A DNA stretch of 23,929 bases from Sulfurimonas sp. (GCA_003978475.1 QNZR01000027.1:1-23929); one strand, 5' to 3'; positions 1 through 7,502 are shown, counted from the first letter of the stretch. Numbers and translations: made by a program. Notes: generated by a model from the sequence alone, not told the origin.

Positions 1-1
1 C

Positions 2-454
2 ATCTCAACGGCAGTCATTGCCGATGCGGCGATGCGGGAGCGTTTTGAAGCAGAATACCGCAGTATTCATTTTGCCGAAGGTACTGTTTTTGCCCACGTT
101 GCCTTTGAAGCGGCCTATTCTGAGTCAGAGGCATGGCTTGATGCTTTGCTGGTGCACCTTAAAGCCAATCAGTACAAATTGCAAAAGATGTTACAGCAGC
201 ATCGACATCTTATAACCTGCACGTTTCCCGAAGGCACGTATCTGGCATGGTTGAATTGTGATAAAATGGCGTTAACCGATGCACAATTACGGGCGTTTTT
301 CATTGACGATGCCCGCTTGGGGCTGAGCCCCGGACTGGCATTTGGAAAAGAGGGCAGCAGATTTATGCGCCTGAACTTTGCCGTACCGAGTGCTGTCATG
401 GATGAGGCACTGCATCGGCTGGATGATGCATTGAGGAGTTTTGTCCATGCGTAA
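2..454 (+). CDS. PatB/MalY-type aminotransferase class I (C-S lyase), C-terminal part, 5' end outside window
   Basis: This is the last ~150 residues of a fold-type I PLP enzyme; the reading frame is open to the left edge, so the catalytic lysine and N-terminal part are missing. The visible piece matches the C-terminal domain of the PatB/MalY group (cystathionine beta-lyase-like enzymes that split C-S bonds, giving pyruvate, ammonia and a thiol). Supporting motifs are EGTYLAWLNC, then LGLSPGLAFGKEG, then RFMRLNFAVP, whose arginine is the usual alpha-carboxylate ligand in this fold. The methionine at base 32 is internal, because coding-like sequence (ISTAVIADA) runs upstream of it. The stop overlaps the start of the next gene by 8 bases, so the two are probably translated together. 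Family is well supported; the exact substrate cannot be read from this fragment. Confidence 0.85.
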   Translation: MSTAVIADAAMRERFEAEYRSIHFAEGTVFAHVAFEAAYSESEAWLDALLVHLKANQYKLQKMLQQHRHLITCTFPEGTYLAWLNCDKMALTDAQLRAFFIDDARLGLSPGLAFGKEGSRFMRLNFAVPSAVMDEALHRLDDALRSFVHA

Positions 455-1172
455 AGTGATGATTATTAGCGGTGCAGGCTTGAGTGCGCAGAGCGGCATT
501 AGTACCTTTAGAGACCATGACGGACTATGGGAGCATTATGATGTCATGCAGGTTTGCTCGACCCAGGGATGGGAACAGGATCGGGCGCTGGTGACAGCGT
601 TTTACAATGCACGGCGTCGTGACCTTCAGGACAAACAACCCAACAAAGCACATCTGAGTCTCGCGGCATTGGAGCAGGCGTATCCCGGACGCATTATACA
701 TTTGACACAAAATGTAGACAATCTTTTAGCACGTGCCGGATGTCAGGAGGTCGTCAATCTTCATGGTACGCTGACCGACCTTCGTTGTGAAGCGTGTGCT
801 CATGTATGGGATATTGGTTATGAGGCACAAAATGAAGAGGATGTCTGTCCACGCTGTGAGAGTCATTCGATACGGCATAATGTCGTCATGTTTGGAGAGA
901 GTGCTCCGGAGTATCGTCGTATTTATGAGGCCATTGCGCAGTGTGAGCTTTTTGTTGCTATCGGTACAAGTGGGCAGGTCATTGATATTGTTACTATTGC
1001 TCGTGAATTCGAGCATTCACTGTTAATTAATCCCAAACGCGAAGAGTATGTGACCGCTTTTGGATCATTTGAACAAAATATCGACATGTTCTTTGAACGA
1101 TTTATTCAGAAAAAAGCCGTCGAAGCAGCTGATGAGATGTCTGATATTATTACCCGGTTTTTACGGCATTGA
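447..1172 (+). CDS. cobB: Sir2-family NAD-dependent protein deacylase (CobB-like)
   Basis: A 241-residue sirtuin removing acyl groups from lysines with NAD+ as co-substrate. Visible motifs: GAGLSAQSGI near residue 9 with FRD at 21 (NAD binding), TQNVDNL at 87-93, catalytic His106 in LHGT, four zinc cysteines at 114, 117, 134 and 137 (two CxxC pairs), VVMFGE at 146, GTSGQV at 173 and INPKRE at 194. Tyr53 and Arg56 in FYNARRR match the Tyr-x-x-Arg pair that binds succinyl or malonyl groups in SIRT5 and E. coli CobB, so desuccinylase activity is likely as well as deacetylation (inference). I chose the ATG at 447 because GAGGAG at 433-438 lies 8 bases upstream; a TTG at 441 is the alternative. 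It overlaps the upstream lyase gene and sits 15 bases from the next one, which suggests an operon. Confidence 0.93.
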   Translation: MRKVMIISGAGLSAQSGISTFRDHDGLWEHYDVMQVCSTQGWEQDRALVTAFYNARRRDLQDKQPNKAHLSLAALEQAYPGRIIHLTQNVDNLLARAGCQEVVNLHGTLTDLRCEACAHVWDIGYEAQNEEDVCPRCESHSIRHNVVMFGESAPEYRRIYEAIAQCELFVAIGTSGQVIDIVTIAREFEHSLLINPKREEYVTAFGSFEQNIDMFFERFIQKKAVEAADEMSDIITRFLRH

Positions 1173-1187
1173 ACGGAGCGCTCCATC

Positions 1188-1610
1188 ATGCCTTCCGATT
1201 TTGAGCGTATGTGCCGTTTTATTCAAGAACACCACCTTTTAAGCCTTGCGACCGTACATCACAATCAGCCTTATAACTGTGCTGCATTTTACAGTTTCAA
1301 TGCGAAAGAGGTCTGTTTTGTTATGGCATCAGACCCTAAAACACAGCATATTCGCAATGTGCTGCATCATCCGTATGTTGCCCTGAGTATTGCCCTTGAA
1401 ACCCATGATATCGGAACCATACAGGGCGTGCAGTGTCATGGTCGTATGCATGAACTGGAATCAACAACACTCGAGCGGGAGTATTTTCAAAAATTCCCCT
1501 ATGCCAAAATAATGCGTCCTCTCCTGTGGTGCATTCGTGTGGATCACATCAAGTTTACCGACAACCGTCTGGGCTTTGGCGTTAAACTTACTTGGACGCG
1601 TGCTCTTTGA
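1188..1610 (+). CDS. yhbP: YhbP-like UPF0306 family protein (flavin split-barrel fold)
   Basis: A 140-residue protein of the pyridoxamine-phosphate-oxidase-like split-barrel superfamily, closest by eye to E. coli YhbP (UPF0306). The C-terminal stretch IKFTDNRLGFGVKLTW is nearly the same as the matching stretch of YhbP, and the central IQGVQCHG resembles the YhbP segment IRGVQFKG. Many members of the superfamily bind FMN or related cofactors, but the reaction of the YhbP group is, to my knowledge, not established, so no function is claimed. GGAG at 1175-1178 is well placed for the ATG. The gene follows the sirtuin by 15 bases. A 6-bp inverted repeat (CTCTTT/AAAGAG, 1603-1620) covers the stop codon; it has no T-run, so it is not a classical terminator. 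Confidence 0.85.
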   Translation: MPSDFERMCRFIQEHHLLSLATVHHNQPYNCAAFYSFNAKEVCFVMASDPKTQHIRNVLHHPYVALSIALETHDIGTIQGVQCHGRMHELESTTLEREYFQKFPYAKIMRPLLWCIRVDHIKFTDNRLGFGVKLTWTRAL

Positions 1611-1790
1611 GCCTAAAGAGAGAACAGGGCATACCGCTGCTGTGTTGGACGACGACCGAAGGGATCTGAAGGGAGCGAAAGCCATAGGCTCTGCAGCCGT
1701 GAGGCTGATTGTTCTGCCATGTGACAAAATAGTGCCGGCACCGTTTACAGTTAAGTGTTTGCATAAGCAATTATACAGTACAATCACACA
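1611..1790. other. 180-base gene-free gap with several RNA-like hairpins; possible small RNA or long leader
   Basis: No convincing coding frame lies here; the ORFs crossing it run through the ends of both flanking genes. On the + strand I see AGCC-ATA-GGCT (1680-1690), CAGCC-GTGA-GGCTG with a GNRA-type loop (1694-1707), GC-GAAA-GC, GAAGGGA twice in tandem, and an outer pair AGAACA (1621-1626) with TGTTCT (1710-1715) enclosing GCTGC (1636-1640) with GCAGC (1693-1697). GTGCCGGCAC at 1732-1741 is a perfect palindrome. On the minus strand TGTATAAT (TATAAT at 1775-1770) is a good -10 that would fire leftward through the gap. I could not match it to 6S RNA, SRP RNA, RNase P, tmRNA or a riboswitch I know. 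Confidence 0.3.
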
Positions 1791-3299
1791 ATGAAAGCAA
1801 GCGGTAAGATCGTTTTTTATAATGTCAATGACGGTAACGGCATGATTATGACGCCTGATAGCGGTAAGTTTTCTTTTCGTGTCATGGATTGGGATGATTA
1901 CGATCAGATGCCCTCGGTAGGACTCGAAGTAGTATTTGAGATTCTCAACGAGCGTGCGGTGTCGGTACGGGTGCCATCTTCTGAGTCGGTCCCGGCACCT
2001 GAAGAGCATGCTGCCAAACCTTCACAGACCGATACGTCATATCGCCAACCGTTTGATGCTTTGATGCAAGATTATAACCACCGTCCTCAGAGTATTCAGT
2101 TGAGTTGTAATGCACAAAAATGCATTGAAGTCTATTTTAGCAAGATTGAGCGTTATGTTAGCAAAAATCTCAAATACAACAACAGTTCGGGTCAGCTCAA
2201 TTTTTTGTTAATGCGCCGTTTTATTTTTACAACGTTTAACAACCTCTCCGAAATGGATATGAACTTTGTGACTCCGCAGATTAAAAAAATCAAAGAAGAT
2301 CTCTTGCAGATGAGTGCCGTGTATGATGATTTTAAAGCGAAAAGCAATCTGCCTGAAAGTGCTTTTGAAACCATATTTTTACAACAGCAAGAAGATTACA
2401 CGGCGATGGAACGCGCTTCAGAAGAGGTCAGCGGTGTGCTCCATGAGCTTCAGCAAAAAGAGCAGTATCTGCAAAGAAGCGTAGCGGCCAAAGCTGAAGC
2501 CATACGTTCGCTTGCCGGAGATGCACTCGAGCGTGCCGAAGAGGAGTATCGTGTCTTGAAAGGCACCTATGTCGATGTGGTACATATGTGCGCGACGTTG
2601 GGAGAACGTCTGCATGAAGATCAGGAGACCATGAGCGAGTTTCGCTCTGTTTATAAAGAAAGTTTCACAGAAAGCTTTCAGACGCAGGCTGCCAAATACG
2701 AGAAGCTGCTGTTGCAGACTCTGGATACGCAGGCATTTATTTTCGATATTGTTTTATGGGAAAAAGCTAAACGCTCTCGTGTTATCAAGCGATTTTTTTC
2801 CGAAGCCCAAATTGATGGAGAATTTAGTTCCAAAACTTATTTAAAATATTATTTAAGTTCTCTGGATAAAGAGAAGCTTTCTCATGAACAGCGAGAGCTG
2901 TTTAAACTTTTTGAGTATCTAAAAACGGTAGATAAGTATACGACGGTTATTTTACTTGATGATATTGACGGCGTCTTGGAGTTAAAGCGTATTTGTACAC
3001 GTGCAGGACTCAATATGTTCATTCAAACCTTTATTGACGAAAGTCGTGCGCTTACCTGGGGGCTTGCCAATCGAGCCAACCTCCTGATTCTCAGTGATAC
3101 GCTGCAACAGATGAGTGGTATTGACTTTATGGAGCAGTATCGACAACAAAGTCCGGTGACACCCAAGGTGATGATGCTGAGTGACTATCAGCCGGAGGTT
3201 TTTAAAAAATATGGTGTTACCCAGGTTGTTCCACGCAACTACAGTGCCAAAGAGATGATAGCAAAGCTTAAAAAAATGTTAGGAGAGGGTGATGGATAA
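1791..3299 (+). CDS. Uncharacterised protein: cold-shock-like N-terminus, long coiled coil, degenerate receiver-like C-terminus
   Basis: I do not recognise this 502-residue protein as a named family. Residues 4-65 (GKIVFYNVNDGNGMI..., then FSFRVMDWDD) look like a cold-shock/OB beta-barrel. Residues ~100-305 are helical, with a glutamate- and glutamine-rich coiled coil at ~205-305. Residues 385-502 follow the receiver pattern: ILLDDID (acidic pair 390-391), LLILSD, MSGIDF, VMMLSD, and VVPRNYS. The aligned phospho-acceptor position is Ser435 (Asp436 follows), the Thr/Ser position is Ser464 and the usual lysine is Arg482, so it is probably a pseudo-receiver. No membrane segment or signal peptide is visible. 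There is no good Shine-Dalgarno before the ATG; it was chosen because the barrel starts directly after it. The gene overlaps dut by 8 bases. Confidence 0.75.
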   Translation: MKASGKIVFYNVNDGNGMIMTPDSGKFSFRVMDWDDYDQMPSVGLEVVFEILNERAVSVRVPSSESVPAPEEHAAKPSQTDTSYRQPFDALMQDYNHRPQSIQLSCNAQKCIEVYFSKIERYVSKNLKYNNSSGQLNFLLMRRFIFTTFNNLSEMDMNFVTPQIKKIKEDLLQMSAVYDDFKAKSNLPESAFETIFLQQQEDYTAMERASEEVSGVLHELQQKEQYLQRSVAAKAEAIRSLAGDALERAEEEYRVLKGTYVDVVHMCATLGERLHEDQETMSEFRSVYKESFTESFQTQAAKYEKLLLQTLDTQAFIFDIVLWEKAKRSRVIKRFFSEAQIDGEFSSKTYLKYYLSSLDKEKLSHEQRELFKLFEYLKTVDKYTTVILLDDIDGVLELKRICTRAGLNMFIQTFIDESRALTWGLANRANLLILSDTLQQMSGIDFMEQYRQQSPVTPKVMMLSDYQPEVFKKYGVTQVVPRNYSAKEMIAKLKKMLGEGDG

Positions 3300-3972
3300 A
3301 GCGCTGCAAATGATTCAGCTGCAACAACAGCTTAACGATGCAACCAATGGAGAAAACTGGGAAGAAGGGGTCACCAAAAACGGTAAACGTATTAACTGGA
3401 AACGGTGTATTTATATGGAGTGTGCCGAGATGATCGACTCGTTTTCGTGGAAGCACTGGAAAAGCATTCATGACGAGCCTGACTGGGAAAATTTGCAAAT
3501 TGAGGTCGTCGATGTGTGGCACTTTGTGATCTCTTTGGCTCTTCAGGAGTATGCGAGGGAGTTTCGAGGCGGTGCTGAAGAGCTCGCGCTTTATGTCTCG
3601 GAATTGGCGATATACGAGACCCTTAAACAAGAGACCGTTCTGGCATCACCCGAGGAGATTATGGAGCAGGTTGAGCGAATAATGTGCCATGTGCTCACTC
3701 CCAATACGTTTGATTTAAGTGAGTTAATAGAGAGTTTTTTACGACTCTGTTATATGAGCAATTTGGATGCGGCATCACTGTACCGGCTCTATGTCGGTAA
3801 AAATGTTCTCAATCAGTTTCGTCAGGATCACGGGTATCAGGAAGGAACGTACATGAAAATATGGAACGATCAGGAAGATAATCTTGTCATGAAGCTGATA
3901 TGGGAAGAGCACGGAGTATTAAAGCCCCAAGAGCTTTACCGAGAATTGGAGCGGCACTATAATGCGCTATAA
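3292..3972 (+). CDS. dut: Dimeric all-alpha dUTP diphosphatase
   Basis: A 226-residue enzyme hydrolysing dUTP to dUMP and pyrophosphate, which keeps uracil out of DNA and feeds thymidylate synthesis. It belongs to the dimeric, magnesium-dependent NTP-pyrophosphatase group (as in Campylobacter jejuni and trypanosomatids), not the trimeric beta-fold Dut. The signature is ExxE at Glu43/Glu46 (YMECAEMIDSF) followed by ExxD at Glu71/Asp74 (EVVDVWHF), with the motif KHWK between them. Length and all-helical character fit. ATG at 3292 is preferred: AGGAG at 3281-3285 is 6 bases upstream, and the start lies inside the end of the upstream gene. A GTG at 3289 is possible but less well placed. Confidence 0.88.
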   Translation: MDKALQMIQLQQQLNDATNGENWEEGVTKNGKRINWKRCIYMECAEMIDSFSWKHWKSIHDEPDWENLQIEVVDVWHFVISLALQEYAREFRGGAEELALYVSELAIYETLKQETVLASPEEIMEQVERIMCHVLTPNTFDLSELIESFLRLCYMSNLDAASLYRLYVGKNVLNQFRQDHGYQEGTYMKIWNDQEDNLVMKLIWEEHGVLKPQELYRELERHYNAL

Positions 3973-3973
3973 T
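3946..3973 (+). promoter_or_regulatory. Candidate sigma-70 promoter with two -10 boxes ten bases apart
   Basis: TTGGAG (3946-3951), a 16-base spacer and TATAAT (3968-3973) form a plausible promoter for the gene starting at 4000; transcription would begin near 3980. A second TATAAT lies exactly ten bases upstream (3958-3963), so the last codons and stop of dut carry TATAATGCGC followed by TATAAT. The downstream box includes the dut stop codon. Confidence 0.45.
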
Positions 3974-3999
3974 CGCGTATTGATATTGAGGAGTTAACC

Positions 4000-4905
4000 A
4001 TGGTAGCTTTAGACATACAACAGTTTTCCGAAGTGCGTACCAAAGCACGTGCTTATTTTTGTTACCTGTTTTCTAAAAATCTTCCCAATCGGACACCGGC
4101 AATTACGGCAGAGACGGTTATTGGGCGTTTGCGTAAAATTAAAGGCGATCTGCAAGATTGTGAAGGGGTGTATCTTTTAGATGAAAAAGGGGTGCAGATA
4201 AGCCCCACTTTTTTACCGGGAAAAGAACGAACAGAAGAAGATGCCGGACTGATCCGCTCCAATCGTGCCTATTATTATCGTGCCATCAAAGAGAAGCGCT
4301 GTACGATTACCGACCCCTATCCGTCACTCATAACCGAAGAGTTGACGGTGACGGCATCGCAGCCTATTTTTGATGACAAAGGGAATATTATTTATGTTGC
4401 CTGTTTGGATATGCCGCTGGATGCTGTTTTAAAAATTGCCCATCCCATGGCACGTGAAGCTATTTTTGGAAAAATATTTAAATATGCTTACGGTGGTTTT
4501 GTGGCGGCTCTGGCGCTGGTTGCGCTGCTGCTTTTTCTTAAAGGCATACAGGAATTTTTGGCATTTGGCATTAATATTCATAAAATTGAGATCAAAGGTA
4601 TTTTTGAAGCCACGATTCTTCTGACACTTTCGTTGGCAATTTTAGATCTGTGCAAGACCCTGTTTGAAGAGGAGGTGATGGGCAATCATCATGATGACAA
4701 GCATCGTGATATTCACCATACCATGGTGCGCTTTTTGGGCTCCATTATTATTGCGCTTTCCATTGAGGCTCTGATGCTGGTCTTTAAGTTCGCTATTACC
4801 GACCCCGATATGCTTATTAATGCGATTTATATTATTGCGGGTGTGGGTATTTTACTGATTGGATTGGCGGTGTATATTAAACTGACCGGTTCAAAAGAAG
4901 AGTAG
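4000..4905 (+). CDS. PDC/Cache-like sensor domain joined to four membrane helices
   Basis: A 301-residue protein with an N-terminal half like a PDC (Cache) ligand-sensing fold: GVYLLDEKGVQIS at 56-68, RAYYYRAI at 89-96, ITDPYPS at 103-109, TASQPIFDDKGNI at 118-130 and YVACLDMPL at 132-140. Four hydrophobic helices follow at ~163-184, 200-220, 243-265 and 271-294. Cache domains normally lie outside the membrane between two helices, but here no helix or signal peptide precedes the domain, so it is probably cytoplasmic (inference). The loop between helices 2 and 3 holds five histidines (H230, H231, H235, H239, H240) among acidic residues. There is no kinase, HAMP or methyl-accepting part. GAGGAG lies 6 bases before the ATG. 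hisH begins 2 bases after the stop. Role unknown. Confidence 0.75.
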   Translation: MVALDIQQFSEVRTKARAYFCYLFSKNLPNRTPAITAETVIGRLRKIKGDLQDCEGVYLLDEKGVQISPTFLPGKERTEEDAGLIRSNRAYYYRAIKEKRCTITDPYPSLITEELTVTASQPIFDDKGNIIYVACLDMPLDAVLKIAHPMAREAIFGKIFKYAYGGFVAALALVALLLFLKGIQEFLAFGINIHKIEIKGIFEATILLTLSLAILDLCKTLFEEEVMGNHHDDKHRDIHHTMVRFLGSIIIALSIEALMLVFKFAITDPDMLINAIYIIAGVGILLIGLAVYIKLTGSKEE

Positions 4906-4907
4906 GC

Positions 4908-5519
4908 ATGATCGCTGTTGTTGATTATAACATGGGTAATTTGGCCAGTGTCAAAAATGCATTTGCCTGCTTGGGCAGTGATGTGATTGTCACATCCGAT
5001 CCCGATACGTTTCATCGATACGATAAGCTGATTTTGCCCGGAGTCGGTGCCTTCGGTGATGCGATGGAGCACCTCAAAGAGCGTCATATGGTTGAAGCAC
5101 TGCATGAGTTTGCGCAAAGCGGCAACTATATGCTCGGTATCTGTTTGGGGATGCAGCTGCTGTTTGAGAGCTCTCAGGAGTTTGGGTCACATCAGGGACT
5201 TGGATTGATACCAGGGCATGTCGAAGCATTCGATAGGTCAAAATTTTCACACTCGCTGAAAGTACCGCATATGGGCTGGAATCGTATGTTCACAACAGAT
5301 CATCCGTTATTTGAACAACTCGATGAGGCGCACTATCTCTATTTTGTACATTCATTTCATGTGACCTGTTCGTTTGATTGTGATTGTATCGGTACGACAG
5401 AGTATGGCTACACGTTTGCCAGTGCGGTGGCACATGAGAATATTTTGGGTATTCAGCCGCATCCGGAAAAAAGTCACAAGAACGGCTTGCAAATCTTAAA
5501 AAATTTTATTGAACTATAA
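4908..5519 (+). CDS. hisH: Imidazole glycerol phosphate synthase, glutaminase subunit HisH
   Basis: The glutaminase subunit (203 residues) that releases ammonia from glutamine and passes it to HisF for ring closure in histidine synthesis. It is a class I glutamine amidotransferase: the nucleophile is Cys79 in GICLGMQ, and the His185/Glu187 pair lies in IQPHPEKS. The N-terminus (VVDYNMGNL) and LPGVGAFGDAM are typical of HisH. Campylobacterota may also carry HisH-like proteins in flagellin-sugar pathways, but adjacency to hisA, 8 bases downstream, supports the histidine role. hisF is not in this window. Confidence 0.95.
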   Translation: MIAVVDYNMGNLASVKNAFACLGSDVIVTSDPDTFHRYDKLILPGVGAFGDAMEHLKERHMVEALHEFAQSGNYMLGICLGMQLLFESSQEFGSHQGLGLIPGHVEAFDRSKFSHSLKVPHMGWNRMFTTDHPLFEQLDEAHYLYFVHSFHVTCSFDCDCIGTTEYGYTFASAVAHENILGIQPHPEKSHKNGLQILKNFIEL

Positions 5520-5527
5520 GGGGTACC

Positions 5528-6226
5528 ATGACAATTTTTCCTGCAATTGATTTAAAAGACGGGAAAGCCGTACGGCTTTCCAAAGGTTTGATGGAAAGTG
5601 CCAAAGTCTATTCGGACGCACCATGGAAGCTGGTCAAAACGTTTGAAGAGATGGGAGCGACATGGGTACATCTGGTGGATTTAAACGGGGCATTTTCCGG
5701 AAAACCGGAACATCTTGAGGAGATCCGAAAAATTCGCCAAAACTCTCGGGTAAAGTTAGAGCTTGGCGGCGGTATTCGTACCGAAGATACCATCAAACAG
5801 TATTTGGATCTGGGTATTGACCGTGTGATTTTAGGCTCTGTTGCGGTGAAAGATCCGTTATTTGTTAAAGCAATGGCGGCGAAATACCCAATTGTTGTGG
5901 GTATTGATGCTATTGACGGTTATGTTGCCGTTGAAGGATGGGGGGAAGTCAGCAGGCTTAAAGCAACGGATCTGGCACGAGAGTTTGCCGATGCGGGTGT
6001 TGAGGCGATAATCTGTACTGATGTCGGACGTGACGGCATGCTCAGTGGCGTCAATGTTGCGTTTACCAAAGAGATGGCTAATGCATCGGGTGTTGCGACG
6101 ATTGCCAGCGGCGGGGTGAAAGACGAGCATGATATTGAAGCACTTATAGCTGCAGGAAATATTGAGGGAGTCATTGTCGGAAAAGCCTATTATGAGGGTA
6201 CAATTGATATAAGTAAATATTTTTAA
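5528..6226 (+). CDS. hisA: ProFAR isomerase HisA
   Basis: This TIM-barrel enzyme (232 residues) opens the ribose of ProFAR by an Amadori rearrangement to give PRFAR, the substrate of HisH-HisF. Asp8 (FPAIDLKDGKAVRL) and Asp127 (GIDAIDG) match the catalytic aspartates of the family. The two phosphate-binding loops are visible as LGGGIR (79-84) with LGSVAV (102-107), and ASGGVKD near residue 197. TDVGRDGMLSG at 164-174 is the usual HisA segment and separates it from HisF. AAGGGG at 5518-5523 overlaps the hisH stop and serves the ATG, so the pair is co-translated. Confidence 0.96.
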   Translation: MTIFPAIDLKDGKAVRLSKGLMESAKVYSDAPWKLVKTFEEMGATWVHLVDLNGAFSGKPEHLEEIRKIRQNSRVKLELGGGIRTEDTIKQYLDLGIDRVILGSVAVKDPLFVKAMAAKYPIVVGIDAIDGYVAVEGWGEVSRLKATDLAREFADAGVEAIICTDVGRDGMLSGVNVAFTKEMANASGVATIASGGVKDEHDIEALIAAGNIEGVIVGKAYYEGTIDISKYF

Positions 6227-6302
6227 AGTTACTACAAACAATTTTTAGATAATATTTGTTATTATTTTAGATATTTAGATATTTTTTGTCAAAGGACTGA
6301 TT
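6227..6302 (+). promoter_or_regulatory. AT-rich leader and probable promoter before cheY
   Basis: This 76-base gap is strongly AT-rich and the only real break between hisA and pssA. A -10 candidate TATTAT lies at 6260-6265; no clear -35 is visible, which is common in this phylum. AAGGA at 6292-6296 is the ribosome binding site and decides the TTG start at 6303. Confidence 0.35.
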
Positions 6303-6668
6303 TTGAAAATACTTGTTGTCGATGATAGCTCAACAATGAGACGTATTATTAAAAATACGCTCAATCGCATTGGACACAAAGATCTTCTTGAAGCGGAAGA
6401 CGGTTTAAAAGGTTGGGAACAGATCGATGCCAATCCCGATACTGAAGTGTTAATTACCGATTGGAACATGCCGGAAATGAATGGCTTGGAGTTGGTTAAA
6501 AAAGTTCGTGCCGATGCACGATTTGAAGATATGCCCATTATTATGGTCACAACCGAAGGGGGAAAGGCAGAAGTGATTACGGCGCTTAAAGCAGGTGTGA
6601 ACAATTATATTGTCAAACCGTTTACGCCGCAGGTACTCAAAGAGAAGCTCGAGGATGTATTGGGATAG
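6303..6668 (+). CDS. cheY: Chemotaxis response regulator CheY
   Basis: A stand-alone receiver domain of 121 residues that, once phosphorylated by CheA, binds the flagellar switch and changes the direction of rotation. All key residues are visible: Asp7 and Asp8 (metal binding), phospho-acceptor Asp53 in ITDWNMPEMNG, Thr83 in IMVTTEGG, and Lys105 in VKPF. DWNMPxMNG is typical of true chemotaxis CheY proteins. The start is TTG at 6303, with AAGGA 6 bases upstream; no in-frame ATG exists near the fold's first strand. prmA follows after 3 bases. Having cheY at the head of a prmA-ftsH-pssA run, away from other che genes, is a known Helicobacter/Campylobacter arrangement. Confidence 0.95.
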   Translation: MKILVVDDSSTMRRIIKNTLNRIGHKDLLEAEDGLKGWEQIDANPDTEVLITDWNMPEMNGLELVKKVRADARFEDMPIIMVTTEGGKAEVITALKAGVNNYIVKPFTPQVLKEKLEDVLG

Positions 6669-6671
6669 TTG

Positions 6672-7502
6672 ATGCAAGAATACTATTATCAACTTATAGT
6701 GCGCCCCGCTTCTCATTATGACCTTTTTTGTGATTTTTTGAGTGACACGCTCCCTGTCGGTTTTGAAGAGATTGAGAATGCTTTTATTATTCGCAGTGAA
6801 GATGATCTTTCCACGATTGCATGGGGTATTGAGCAGTTCTCTGAAGCCTTGAGTAAAGCGCTAACACAAAATGTTAGTGTTGAATTGGAGTTGAGTCGCG
6901 AAAAAAACGATGACTGGATTGCGGTATACCGGCAACATATTACTGCTGTTTCGGTGCCACCGTTTTATATTCACCCGACATGGGATACTCCCAAAAAAGA
7001 TGCCCTCAATATTGCCCTTGATCCGGCACTGGCTTTTGGAACCGGGCATCACCCTACAACGGCAGGCTGTTTACAATCACTTGCTATGATAGTAAAAGAG
7101 AATGATACCGTCTTGGATGTCGGCTGCGGCAGTGGTATTTTAGCGATTGCCGCTGCAAAACTTGGTGCTACGGTTGATGCTTGTGACAGCGATGAACTCT
7201 CTATCGCCAATACCAGAGAAAATGTCCGGCAAAACGGTATGGCACTGCGCCATATGTGGGTTGGTTCGGCAAACGGTACATCACAGCAGTATGATGTGGT
7301 GATTACCAATATTGTTGCCGATGTACTGGTATTTATGGCAAAAGACTTAAAAAAGGTACTCAAAAGTGGCGCTACTTTAATTCTTTCAGGAATTTTAGAC
7401 AAATATGAGGCTAAAGTGCTGCGAGAATATCGCGATTTTAAACTGGTAGAAAAAATCCCACATGACGAGTGGGTAACATTGATTTTAAAAGGAACAACTT
7501 AA
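6672..7502 (+). CDS. prmA: Ribosomal protein L11 methyltransferase
   Basis: A 276-residue SAM-dependent enzyme that methylates lysines and the N-terminus of ribosomal protein L11. The N-terminal ~100 residues form the substrate-recognition domain; the catalytic domain has ALDPALAFGTGHHPTT (115-130, the PrmA signature), SAM motif I VLDVGCGSGILAIAAA (147-162), and TNIVADVL at the position of the usual N-I-L-A motif. I chose the ATG at 6672 rather than the TTG just before it, because GGGA at 6662-6665 is 6 bases upstream. The stop overlaps the ftsH start by one base (TAATG), giving tight coupling. Confidence 0.94.
   Translation: MQEYYYQLIVRPASHYDLFCDFLSDTLPVGFEEIENAFIIRSEDDLSTIAWGIEQFSEALSKALTQNVSVELELSREKNDDWIAVYRQHITAVSVPPFYIHPTWDTPKKDALNIALDPALAFGTGHHPTTAGCLQSLAMIVKENDTVLDVGCGSGILAIAAAKLGATVDACDSDELSIANTRENVRQNGMALRHMWVGSANGTSQQYDVVITNIVADVLVFMAKDLKKVLKSGATLILSGILDKYEAKVLREYRDFKLVEKIPHDEWVTLILKGTT

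Noticed and set aside
1611..1790. Cobalamin, glycine, TPP or SAM riboswitch, or SRP/6S RNA
   Set aside because: None of the diagnostic sequence boxes I know for these classes is present; only generic hairpins are seen.
1461..2009. 182-codon minus-strand frame spanning the 1611-1790 gap
   Set aside because: It overlaps the ends of two well-supported + strand genes, has a serine-rich, domain-free product and no ribosome binding site.
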